Shown one piece after another: positions 42,255-49,992 of a stretch of DNA of 64,000 bases (within the stretch, counting starts at the first letter, position 1; each line of letters opens with the position of its first letter). The stretch comes from Leifsonia virtsii (lineage in GTDB: Bacteria; Actinomycetota; Actinomycetes; Actinomycetales; Microbacteriaceae). Under the pieces are notes generated by a model. It ran no database searches. It had not been told where the DNA came from and saw only the letters and a list, made by a program, of their open reading frames with translations. The stretch covers positions 248,001-312,000 of the forward strand of contig NZ_JAROCB010000004.1 of the NCBI RefSeq assembly GCF_030433675.1. Reading direction: 5' to 3'. The position numbers and the translations under genes were made by a program.

Positions 42255-44051
42255 TCAGCGACCCGCGGCGTAGCCCTGCATGCCGCGCGGGTTGGCGGCG
42301 GCCGAGAGCACGCCCGTCCCGGGGTCGCGGCCGACGGAGGAGAGGCGGCCGAGCGTCCAGTCGCCCGCCCGGACCACGCGGTGCCCGCGCGCCAGGAGCC
42401 CCGCGATGACGTCGTCGCCCAGGCGGTCCTCGACCACGGCACCGGCGGGGGTCCAGGTGCGCGGCCAGAACGACTCGGCGATGGAGGTGGTGTGCAGCGC
42501 GGGTGCGTCGATCGCCTGCTGCGGCGTGTAGCCTCCCACGATCGTGCGCAGCAGATAGAGCAGCTGCCACTGGTCCTGCTGGTCGCCGCCGGGCGAGCCG
42601 ACCGCGGTGACCGGGACGCCGTCCCGCAGCACCAGCGTCGGCGTCAGCGTGGTGCGCGGCCGCCGGCCCGGGGTGAGCGTCGCCGGGCCGCCCTCCTCCA
42701 GCCAGGTCATCTGCAGGCGCGTGCCGAGGCAGAAGCCGAGCTCGGGGATGGTCGGGGACGACTGCAGCCAGCCGCCCGACGGCGTCGCCGAGACGATGTT
42801 GCCCCAGCGGTCGACCACGTCGATGTGGCACGTGTCGCCGCGCGTCTCACCGCTCCGCGACACCGTCGGCTCGCCGATGCCCTCGCTCGCGACGCCGGAC
42901 GGCGGGGTGTACGAGGTCCGCAGCGGCGGCCGGAACGGCGCCACCCCCGGCACCTCGCCCGGCCGCACCTCGGCCGACGCCGTCTCGCCGATCAGCGCCC
43001 GGCGCCCGTCCGCGTAGCCGGGGGAGAGCAGCACGTCGAGCGGCACGTCGGCGTCGCCGTAGTACGCGTCGCGGTCGGCGTACGCGAGCTTCTGCGCCTC
43101 GAGCACGATGTGGGCGCCGAGCTCGGTCGACGGGTCGAGCCGGTCGTCGTCGAACCCGTCGAGGAGCGCGAGGGTCTGCAGCAGCGCGGGCCCCTGCGTC
43201 CAGGCCCCGGCCTTCGCGATGGTGCTGCCGCGGAAGTCGAGCGTCACCGCCGGCTCGTAGGCCGCACGGTACGCGGCGAAGTCGTCTTCGGCGATGACGC
43301 CGGCGTGGTCCGCGCCGTCGGAGTGCCGGTGCGGGGTGCGCACGAAGGCGGCGGACGCGGTCGCGACCGCGCCCGTGGCCCACTCGACGCGGGCCGCCTC
43401 GATCCGCTCCTCCCGGCTTCCCGCAGGGTCGCCCGCTCCGATCAGGCCGCGGAGGACCCGCGCGTAGGCCGGGTTCGCGATCAGCTCGCCGGGCTCCGGG
43501 ATGCGGCCGCCCGGCATCCAGCGCGCGGCCGACGTCGGCCAGTGCTCGGCGAACAGGGGAGCGACGGTGCGGATCGTGGCGCACACGCGTTCGAGCGCCG
43601 GGTGGCCGTCCTCCGCGTAGCCGATGGCGAAGGCCAGCACGTCGGCGAGCTCCCAGGTGCCGTGGTCCTTCAGCAGCAGCAGCCAGGCGTCCACCGCACC
43701 GGGGACGGCCGCGGCGAGAGCGCCGGAGCCGGGCACGAGCTCCAGCCCCTCGGCCCGGTAGTGCTCCGGCGTCGCGCGCGCGGGCGCCGGACCCTGCCCG
43801 CTGAGCACGACCGGGCTCGGGTCGTCCGCGGTCGCGAACAGCGCGACGAGGTCGCCGCCCGGACCGTTCAGGTGCGGTTCGACCACGTGCAGCACGAACG
43901 CGCCGGCGACGGCCGCGTCGAACGCGTTCCCGCCGCGCTCCAGCACCGCCTGGGCGGTCGCGGTGGCGAGCCAGTGCGTCGATGCGGACATCCCGAAGGT
44001 GCCCTGCAGGGTGGGCCGGGTGGTGAACGCGGCAGGCGGCGTGAACGCCAT
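42255..44051 (-). CDS. Gamma-glutamyltransferase-family Ntn hydrolase
   Basis: A 598-residue member of the gamma-glutamyltransferase/HpxW family. The autoprocessing site is in TRGDTCHIDVVDRWGNIVS near 405, where Thr would become the N-terminal nucleophile of the small subunit; GSPGGDQQDQW near 490 matches the oxyanion glycine pair. There is no signal peptide, so it is probably cytoplasmic, closer to oxamate-amidohydrolase-like (HpxW) members than to periplasmic Ggt. It starts 1 base after the DUF1844 gene ends, so the two are co-transcribed. Confidence 0.88.
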   Translation of the reverse strand: MAFTPPAAFTTRPTLQGTFGMSASTHWLATATAQAVLERGGNAFDAAVAGAFVLHVVEPHLNGPGGDLVALFATADDPSPVVLSGQGPAPARATPEHYRAEGLELVPGSGALAAAVPGAVDAWLLLLKDHGTWELADVLAFAIGYAEDGHPALERVCATIRTVAPLFAEHWPTSAARWMPGGRIPEPGELIANPAYARVLRGLIGAGDPAGSREERIEAARVEWATGAVATASAAFVRTPHRHSDGADHAGVIAEDDFAAYRAAYEPAVTLDFRGSTIAKAGAWTQGPALLQTLALLDGFDDDRLDPSTELGAHIVLEAQKLAYADRDAYYGDADVPLDVLLSPGYADGRRALIGETASAEVRPGEVPGVAPFRPPLRTSYTPPSGVASEGIGEPTVSRSGETRGDTCHIDVVDRWGNIVSATPSGGWLQSSPTIPELGFCLGTRLQMTWLEEGGPATLTPGRRPRTTLTPTLVLRDGVPVTAVGSPGGDQQDQWQLLYLLRTIVGGYTPQQAIDAPALHTTSIAESFWPRTWTPAGAVVEDRLGDDVIAGLLARGHRVVRAGDWTLGRLSSVGRDPGTGVLSAAANPRGMQGYAAGR

Positions 44052-44052
44052 G

Positions 44053-44427
44053 TCAGCTGACGGGGCCGGTGTACTTCTCGCCCGGACCCTTGCCGATCGG
44101 GTCGGGGATGGCCGAGGCCTCGCGGAAGGCCAGCTGCAGCGACCGCAGGCCGTCGCGCAGGCTGCGGGCGTGCTGGTCGCCGACGTGGCCGGCGCTCGCG
44201 GTCACGAGTCCCGCAAGGGCGTCGATCAGCTTGCGCGCCTCGTCCAGGTCGGTCTGATTCTCGGGGTCGTCGGCGAGGCCGGTCTTGACCGCGGCCGCGC
44301 TCATCAGGTGCACTGCGGTGGTGGTGATCACCTCGACGGCGGGGACCTCCGCGATGTCGCGGGTGGCCTCCGCGACACCGTCGGCGTCGTCTGCGGAGTC
44401 GTCGAAGGTGAAGGATGTGTCGCTCAC
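44053..44427 (-). CDS. DUF1844-domain protein
   Basis: A 124-residue protein with an acidic N-terminus (SFTFDDSADDADGVAEATRD) and a helical DUF1844 core (AVEVITTTAVHLMSAAAVKTGL...DLDEARKLIDALAGLVTASAGHV). In actinobacteria this family lies divergent from or next to infC, as here; its role is not established. GTG start at 44427 with an AGAGGA site upstream. Co-transcribed with the gamma-glutamyltransferase gene. Confidence 0.9.
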   Translation of the reverse strand: MSDTSFTFDDSADDADGVAEATRDIAEVPAVEVITTTAVHLMSAAAVKTGLADDPENQTDLDEARKLIDALAGLVTASAGHVGDQHARSLRDGLRSLQLAFREASAIPDPIGKGPGEKYTGPVS

Positions 44428-44440
44428 TGCATTCCTCTGC

Positions 44441-44695
44441 TAGAATTCTTCAGGCTCCGGGGCTTCATGTCCCGGTACGAAAGTGGAGATTCCTCCCACC
44501 CGCGCTTGACCGCTTTACAGGTTACCGGGTCGTTGCACTCCGCCACCGCGTGCGAACGCGGGGGTAGTCAGGGTGCGGTACCAGGCCTGCGATCGAAAAA
44601 TCGCAGGCCGTGCTGGTGCGTGGAACCTCCTCTTTCGCCGGAACGTCACCGACATTCCGTGGCCGAGAAGCATCGCTTGATCAGAGGAGAAAAAC
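44441..44695 (+). ncRNA. infC leader region with strong hairpin
   Basis: A 255-base [12 protein letters not shown] stretch from a candidate -10 TAGAAT (44441-44446) to the infC start. It contains a perfect 10-bp hairpin GGCCTGCGAT/ATCGCAGGCC (44584-44593, 44600-44609; loop CGAAAA) and a GAGGAG ribosome site 6 bases before the start. Leaders of infC-rpmI-rplT operons often bind L20 or respond to IF3; whether this one does is inference. Promoter assignment is tentative. Confidence 0.5.
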
Positions 44696-45351
<656 letters not shown>

Positions 45352-45352
<1 letters not shown>

Positions 45353-45546
45353 TGCCCAAGCAGAAGACCCACTCCGGCGCCAAGAAGCGCTTCAAGCTCA
45401 CCGGCAGCGGCAAGGTGATGAAGCAGCAGTCCGGCATGCGCCACAACCTCGAGGTCAAGTCCAGCAGCCGCAAGCGCCGTCTGAACGCCGAGCAGGTCGT
45501 GCCCGAGGTGGATGCCAAGGTCATCCGCCGGATGCTCGGCAAGTAA
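45352..45546 (+). CDS. rpmI: 50S ribosomal protein L35
   Basis: A 64-residue basic protein with the L35 signature [22 protein letters not shown] and a C-terminal Lys/Arg-rich helix. Starts in the TAATG overlap with infC. Middle gene of the infC-rpmI-rplT operon; the protein joins the large ribosomal subunit. Confidence 0.97.
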
Positions 45547-45579
45547 CCCCCGACACGTACTTCAAGAAGGAATCGACTA

Positions 45580-45972
45580 ATGGCAAGAGTGAAGAGGGCG
45601 GTCAACGCCCACAAGAAGCGTCGGGTCATCCTCGAGCGCGCCGAGGGCTACCGCGGTCAGCGGTCGCGCCTCTACCGCAAGGCCAAGGAGCAGGTCACCC
45701 ACTCGCTGGTCTACTCGTACCGCGACCGCCGCCAGAAGAAGGGCGACTTCCGTCGTCTCTGGATCCAGCGGATCAACGCCGCGTCCCGTGCGAACGGCCT
45801 CACCTACAACCGCCTCATCCAGGGTCTGAACCTGGCGGGCGTCGAGGTCGACCGCCGCATCCTCGCCGACCTGGCCGTCACCGAGCCCGCGACCTTCGCG
45901 GCCCTCGTCGAGACCGCCAAGAAGGCGCTGCCGGCCGACACCTCCGCCCCGAAGGCGGACGCCGCCGCGTAA
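45580..45972 (+). CDS. rplT: 50S ribosomal protein L20
   Basis: A 130-residue L20, needed for early 23S rRNA assembly. The start [43 protein letters not shown] is diagnostic. It has a short Ala/Asp/Lys tail beyond the usual 117-120 residues. Last gene of the operon, followed by a perfect palindrome terminator. L20 often feeds back on its own operon's leader. Confidence 0.97.
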   Translation: MARVKRAVNAHKKRRVILERAEGYRGQRSRLYRKAKEQVTHSLVYSYRDRRQKKGDFRRLWIQRINAASRANGLTYNRLIQGLNLAGVEVDRRILADLAVTEPATFAALVETAKKALPADTSAPKADAAA

Positions 45973-45987
45973 GCGACGCACCCACGT

Positions 45988-46023
45988 GAACGGCCCGGTC
46001 GACAGCTGTCGACCGGGCCGTTC
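45988..46023. terminator. Bidirectional terminator, 36-bp perfect palindrome
   Basis: Perfect self-complementary 36-mer (18-bp arms, no spacer) between convergent rplT and the aldo/keto reductase gene, with a short T-rich tail (TCTGTTC) on the rplT side. Confidence 0.85.
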
Positions 46024-46041
46024 TCTGTTCGCACGGCGTCG

Positions 46042-46929
46042 CTAGGCGGCGATCGCGTCCAGGCGCTCCCGCTGGTCCGCGGTGAGCGAGACGTCGCCCG
46101 CCGCCGCGTTCTCCTCCAGGTGCGGGATGCTGCCGGTGCCCGGGATGAGCAGGATGTTCGGCGCGTGGCCGAGCAGCCACGCCAATCCGACCTGGGCCGG
46201 TGTCACGCCGAGTTCCGCAGCGACCTCACGGGCGACCGGGTCGTCCGTGACGCTGGGCAGCTGCGGGAACCCGCTCCCGAGCGGGAAGTAGGGCACCCAC
46301 GCGACGCCCTCGGCGAGGCACAGCGCGAGCGTGTCCTCGTGGTCGCGGGAGAGCACCGAGAAGGCGTTCTGCACGCAGGCGATCCCGGCGGGCAGGGCGC
46401 GCTGCACGGTGGCGTGGCGGACGGCGCTCAGTCCGATCGCGCCGATCACGCCCTCCTCGCGCAGGGCGATGAGCTCGGCCAGCTGGTCGTCGAGGTCGAC
46501 CAGCTCGTCGTCGGGGACGGTGATGCCCGGTCCGACCTCCGGCCGGCGGAGGTTGACCACGTCGAGTCGCTCGCGGCCGAGCGAGTGCAGGTTGGCGTTC
46601 ACCTGCTCGCGCAGCTGCTCCGGGCGCTGCTCGAGCGCCAGCGGAAACGAGCCTCCCTCGACGCGGACGGCGCCGACTTTGGTGACCACGGTGATCGCCT
46701 CGTCGTTTCCGAACGCGCGGCGGATCAGGTCGTTGGAGACGCTCCGGCCGTAGAAGTCGGCCGTGTCGATGTGGTCGATCCCCAGCTCGGCGGCGCGGCG
46801 CAGCAGGGCGACGGCGGGCTCGGGATCGTGCTCGAAGCGCTCGAGTGCCATCGCGCCGTAGCCGATCCGCGAGACGGTGCGGGCGCCGAGCCGGGCCGTT
46901 CCGCCGGGTCGGGTGATGGTTCCGGTCAT
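46042..46929 (-). CDS. Aldo/keto reductase
   Basis: A 295-residue TIM-barrel oxidoreductase using NADPH. Visible: IGYGAMALE near residue 22, the catalytic region IDHIDTADFYGRSVSNDLIRRAF (Asp, Tyr) near 55, Lys in VVTKVG near 84, and NPDH-like IPGTGSIPHLEENAAAGDVSLT near 265. It is divergent from a tetR gene, with two palindromes in the gap, and is probably the regulated target. Start ATG 46929 has an AGGAGGGG site. Confidence 0.92.
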   Translation of the reverse strand: MTGTITRPGGTARLGARTVSRIGYGAMALERFEHDPEPAVALLRRAAELGIDHIDTADFYGRSVSNDLIRRAFGNDEAITVVTKVGAVRVEGGSFPLALEQRPEQLREQVNANLHSLGRERLDVVNLRRPEVGPGITVPDDELVDLDDQLAELIALREEGVIGAIGLSAVRHATVQRALPAGIACVQNAFSVLSRDHEDTLALCLAEGVAWVPYFPLGSGFPQLPSVTDDPVAREVAAELGVTPAQVGLAWLLGHAPNILLIPGTGSIPHLEENAAAGDVSLTADQRERLDAIAA

Positions 46930-46952
46930 ATCCCCTCCTAGAATGAGGCTGA

Positions 46953-47004
46953 AGCGGAGGAGCCTCCGCTCTTGCGACCGTAGCACTTAACCGGAGGTGC
47001 CTCC
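46953..47004. promoter_or_regulatory. Two related palindromes in the AKR/tetR gap
   Basis: AGCGGAGG-AG-CCTCCGCT (46953-46970) and GGAGG-TG-CCTCC (46993-47004) share the GGAGGNNCCTCC core. The second covers the tetR ribosome site. Probable TetR operators for both directions. Confidence 0.6.
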
Positions 47005-47007
47005 ACT

Positions 47008-47586
47008 TTGTCCGACGTCACCCGCTCTGCGCGACGTCCGCGCGCCGACGCGGCACGCAACCGCGCAGCGATCCTCGACGCCGCGCGCACCGCGTTCACC
47101 GCGGCAGGCGAGGACGCGTCGCTTGAGGCCATCGCGCGTTCGGCCGGGGTGGGCATCGGGACGCTGTACCGCAACTTCCCGACCCGGGAGGAGCTGGTCG
47201 CAGCGGTGTACGCGAGCGAACTGGACGCGGTGCTCGCCACCGTGCCCGCCCTGCTCGCCCGGCACACACCGGATGTGGCCCTCCGTGCCTTCCTGGACAC
47301 CTACGCCGGGTTCATCGCGACCAAGCGCGGGATGGCGGAGTCGGTGCGCGCGGGCGCGATCCGGTCGGCCGCGGAATCGGCGGACACGCGCCGCCGCGTC
47401 AATGAGGCCGTCGGCCTCATCCTCGCCGCGGGGGCGGAGCGGGGTGTCTTCCGGGCCGGGACGGCGGCGGACGACGTCACCGCGGCGATGATCGGGGTGT
47501 TCCTGACCACCGCGAACAGCGCCGACCCCGGGCAGACCGGGCGGCTGCTCGACCTGCTGGTCCGCGGGCTCGCTGCGGGGGAGTAG
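47008..47586 (+). CDS. TetR/AcrR-family regulator
   Basis: A 192-residue repressor: HTH at residues 18-60 (AILDAARTAFTAAGEDASLEAIARSAGVGIGTLYRNFPTREELV) and a helical ligand domain with a TetR_C-like end. Start is a rare TTG at 47008, supported by GGAGGTG upstream; that site lies in a palindrome, so repressor binding to DNA and ribosome access both centre on it. Divergent from the aldo/keto reductase it probably controls. Confidence 0.9.
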   Translation: MSDVTRSARRPRADAARNRAAILDAARTAFTAAGEDASLEAIARSAGVGIGTLYRNFPTREELVAAVYASELDAVLATVPALLARHTPDVALRAFLDTYAGFIATKRGMAESVRAGAIRSAAESADTRRRVNEAVGLILAAGAERGVFRAGTAADDVTAAMIGVFLTTANSADPGQTGRLLDLLVRGLAAGE

Positions 47587-47589
47587 CGC

Positions 47590-47955
47590 TCAGTCGTCGG
47601 CGCCGTGGCCGCCGGAGCCGTGGTCGTCGCCGACGTCGTGGGTGGCCGGGTCGAAGGCGCCGTGGTCGTCCCCGACGTCGTGCGTGGCGGGGTCGTCGGC
47701 GCCGTGGTCGTCGGTGCCGTGGTCGTCCCCGAGGTCGTGCGTGGCCGGCGGTGCGACCGGGACCGCGCTCGGCAGGTCGCTCGGGGTGGGGCGCGGGGTG
47801 CGGTCGTCGACGGTCGGGGTGCTGCTCTGCACGATCCGGGGGCCGTCGTCCGCGCCCTCGCCGCCGCCCGTCGCCGCGACCGCCGCCGCGGTGCCGAGCC
47901 CCAGTGCGACCGCCGCGCCGCCGGCGATCCACGCCGTCCTCATCCATGTCCTCAT
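47590..47955 (-). CDS. Secreted His/Asp-rich repeat peptide
   Basis: A 121-residue exported protein: N-terminal signal (TAWIAGGAAVALGLGTAAAVAA, about 8-29), a Pro/Ser/Thr middle, and a C-terminal half of three imperfect repeats PATHD[LV]GDDHG (about residues 70, 90 and 103) with extra DDHGADD. At least nine His and many Asp suggest binding of divalent metal ions outside the cell or pH buffering; this is inference. ATG 47943 is an alternative start. Convergent with tetR. Confidence 0.65.
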   Translation of the reverse strand: MRTWMRTAWIAGGAAVALGLGTAAAVAATGGGEGADDGPRIVQSSTPTVDDRTPRPTPSDLPSAVPVAPPATHDLGDDHGTDDHGADDPATHDVGDDHGAFDPATHDVGDDHGSGGHGADD

Positions 47956-48017
47956 CGTTCGACCTCCTCTGGTCTCATGTTCATCACGAGACGCGGAGCC
48001 GTACCGTTCACCGCCCC

Positions 48018-48023
48018 TAAGCT
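48018..48023 (+). promoter_or_regulatory. -10 box of leaderless SpoU-methyltransferase gene
   Basis: TAAGCT ends 6 bases before ATG 48030. Confidence 0.55.
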
Positions 48024-48029
48024 GGTGCC

Positions 48030-48830
48030 ATGCTGGACAACCCGCGCTCGCCGCGCGTCAGGGCCGTCGCCAAGCTCGCCAAGCGTCCCGCCCGCGCGGA
48101 GACGGGGCTCTTCCTCCTGGAGGGGCCGCAGGCCGTCGAGGAGGCGCTCGGCTTCCGCCCGGAGCTGCTCGTCGACCTCTTCGCCACCCCCACCGCGCTG
48201 GAGCGGTATCCCGACATCGCGCGCGCCGCGGCCGACGCCGGCATCGAGGTCGAGTTCGTCACCGAGCAGGTGCTGGACGCGATGGCCGACACCGTCACGC
48301 CGCAGGGCTTCGTCGCGGTGGCCCGGCAGTTCCCGACCTCGATCCGCGACATCCTCACCGGCTCCCCGAAGCTCGTCGCGGTGCTGGAGGAGGTGCGCGA
48401 CCCCGGCAACGCGGGCACCATCATCCGTGCGGCCGACTCCGCCGGCGCCGACGCCGTCATCCTCACCGGGCGCACCGTCGACCTGTACAACCCGAAGGTG
48501 GTCCGCTCGACCACGGGATCCCTGTTCCACGTGCCGGTCGCCGTCGGCGCCGACCTGGCCGACGTCGTCGGCCGCGCCCACTCGGCCGGGCTGCAGGTGC
48601 TCGCCGCCGACATCAAGGGCGAGGACCTGCTGGCCGCCCGCCGCGACGGCGAGCTCTCCCGGCCCACGGCCTGGGTGTTCGGCAACGAGGCGCACGGCCT
48701 CGCCGACGAACTGCTCGACCTGGTCGACCGGGTCGTCACGGTCCCCATCTATGGCCGCGCGGAGTCGATGAACCTCGCCACCGCCGCCTCCGTCTGCCTC
48801 TACGAATCGGCGTTCGCGCAGCGCTCCTGA
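48030..48830 (+). CDS. SpoU-family RNA 2'-O-methyltransferase
   Basis: A 266-residue SPOUT enzyme. The N-terminal substrate-binding domain includes [19 protein letters not shown] (about 22-40). Trefoil-knot motifs: [20 protein letters not shown] near 125 (motif 1), VFGNEAHGL near 212 (motif 2) and [24 protein letters not shown] near 235 (motif 3, SAM pocket). Lies directly before pheST, an arrangement common in this phylum. Target is rRNA or tRNA; the TsnR/RlmB-type alternatives cannot be separated here. Confidence 0.9.
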   Translation: MLDNPRSPRVRAVAKLAKRPARAETGLFLLEGPQAVEEALGFRPELLVDLFATPTALERYPDIARAAADAGIEVEFVTEQVLDAMADTVTPQGFVAVARQFPTSIRDILTGSPKLVAVLEEVRDPGNAGTIIRAADSAGADAVILTGRTVDLYNPKVVRSTTGSLFHVPVAVGADLADVVGRAHSAGLQVLAADIKGEDLLAARRDGELSRPTAWVFGNEAHGLADELLDLVDRVVTVPIYGRAESMNLATAASVCLYESAFAQRS

Positions 48831-48842
48831 CCGCACACCGCG

Positions 48843-48904
48843 ATCGAATGGACGCAACACGCCGCATGCGGGGTCGTCGTCACGGCGTGTCGCGTCCACT
48901 CGAT
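48843..48904. terminator. Terminator-like palindrome between methyltransferase and pheS
   Basis: Arms 48843-48864 and 48883-48904 pair at 20 of 22 positions. It separates the methyltransferase transcript from the pheS promoter. Confidence 0.55.
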
Positions 48905-48937
48905 GTGCGGGCGGAGGGGCTGCGGGTGCGCGCCGAC

Positions 48938-48943
48938 TAGACT
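48938..48943 (+). promoter_or_regulatory. -10 box of leaderless pheS
   Basis: TAGACT ends 8 bases before GTG 48952. A leaderless transcript leaves no room for a T-box or attenuator. Confidence 0.6.
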
Positions 48944-48951
48944 TGGTGACC

Positions 48952-49992
48952 GTGTCAGATACCACGGAGATCACCGAATCCGCGGTCGAAGCGGCCGTCT
49001 CGGCGGCGCTCGCCGCGATCGACGCCGCGACCGACTCGGCGGCCCTCAAGACGGTGCGCCACGACCACACGGCGGAGGGCTCGCCCCTCGCACGCCTGAA
49101 CGCGAGCATCCGGTCGCTCCCCGGCGACCAGAAGGCCGCGGCGGGCAAGCTCGTCGGCGGCGCCCGGGCACGCGTGAACCAGGCGTTCGCGGCCAAGGAG
49201 GCGCAGATCGCGGAGCAGGAGCAGGCGGCGCAGCTCGCCGCGGAGATGGTCGACGTCACCGCCCTTCCCTCGCGCTGGACGCCCGGCGCGCGTCACCCGC
49301 TCAGCCTGCTGCAGGAGCGCATCGCCGATGTCTTCGTCGGCATGGGCTGGGAGCTCGCCGAAGGCCCCGAGCTCGAGAGCGAGTGGTACAACTTCGACGC
49401 CCTCAACTTCGACGCCGACCACCCGGCGCGCGCGATGCAGGACACGTTCTTCGTCCAGCCCACCGACGCGCACCTGGTGCTCCGCACCCACACGTCGCCC
49501 GTCCAGCTCCGCGCACTGCTGAGCGACGAGCCGCCGATCTACCGCATCGCGCCGGGGCGCGTGTTCCGCACCGACGAGTTCGACGCGACGCATCTCCCGG
49601 TCTTCACCCAGACCGAGGGCATCGCGGTCGACAAGGGCCTGACGATGGCGCACCTGCGCGGCACGCTCGACCACTTCGTCAAGACGCTGTTCGGCGAGGA
49701 GGCGCGCGTGCGCCTCCGGCCCAACTACTTCCCGTTCACCGAGCCGAGCGCCGAGCTCGACCTCTGGCACCCGACCTTCAAGGGCGGCGCCCGCTGGATC
49801 GAGTGGGGCGGCTGCGGCATGGTCAACCCCAACGTGCTGCGGGCGGCCGGGCTCGACCCCGAGGTGTACTCGGGCTTCGCGTTCGGGATGGGCGTCGAGC
49901 GGGCCCTGATGTTCCGCAACGACGTCAAAGACATGCGCGACATGGCCGAGGGCGATGTCCGGTTCTCCCAGCAGTTCGGAATGGTGGTCTGA
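48952..49992 (+). CDS. pheS: Phenylalanyl-tRNA synthetase alpha subunit
   Basis: A 346-residue class II catalytic subunit. Residues 1-90 are the coiled-coil tRNA-binding arm ([45 protein letters not shown]). Catalytic domain motifs: motif 2 [12 protein letters not shown] and [26 protein letters not shown] near 175-225, motif 3 [14 protein letters not shown] near 310. GTG 48952 chosen from the -10 spacing and family N-terminus. Forms an alpha2beta2 enzyme with PheT, whose gene overlaps the stop by 1 base (TGATG). Confidence 0.97.
   Translation: MSDTTEITESAVEAAVSAALAAIDAATDSAALKTVRHDHTAEGSPLARLNASIRSLPGDQKAAAGKLVGGARARVNQAFAAKEAQIAEQEQAAQLAAEMVDVTALPSRWTPGARHPLSLLQERIADVFVGMGWELAEGPELESEWYNFDALNFDADHPARAMQDTFFVQPTDAHLVLRTHTSPVQLRALLSDEPPIYRIAPGRVFRTDEFDATHLPVFTQTEGIAVDKGLTMAHLRGTLDHFVKTLFGEEARVRLRPNYFPFTEPSAELDLWHPTFKGGARWIEWGGCGMVNPNVLRAAGLDPEVYSGFAFGMGVERALMFRNDVKDMRDMAEGDVRFSQQFGMVV

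Noticed and set aside
48905-48951. T-box or attenuator before pheS, and likewise before tyrS (61719-61760)
   Set aside because: -10 boxes lie 6-8 bases before the start codons, leaving no leader RNA.
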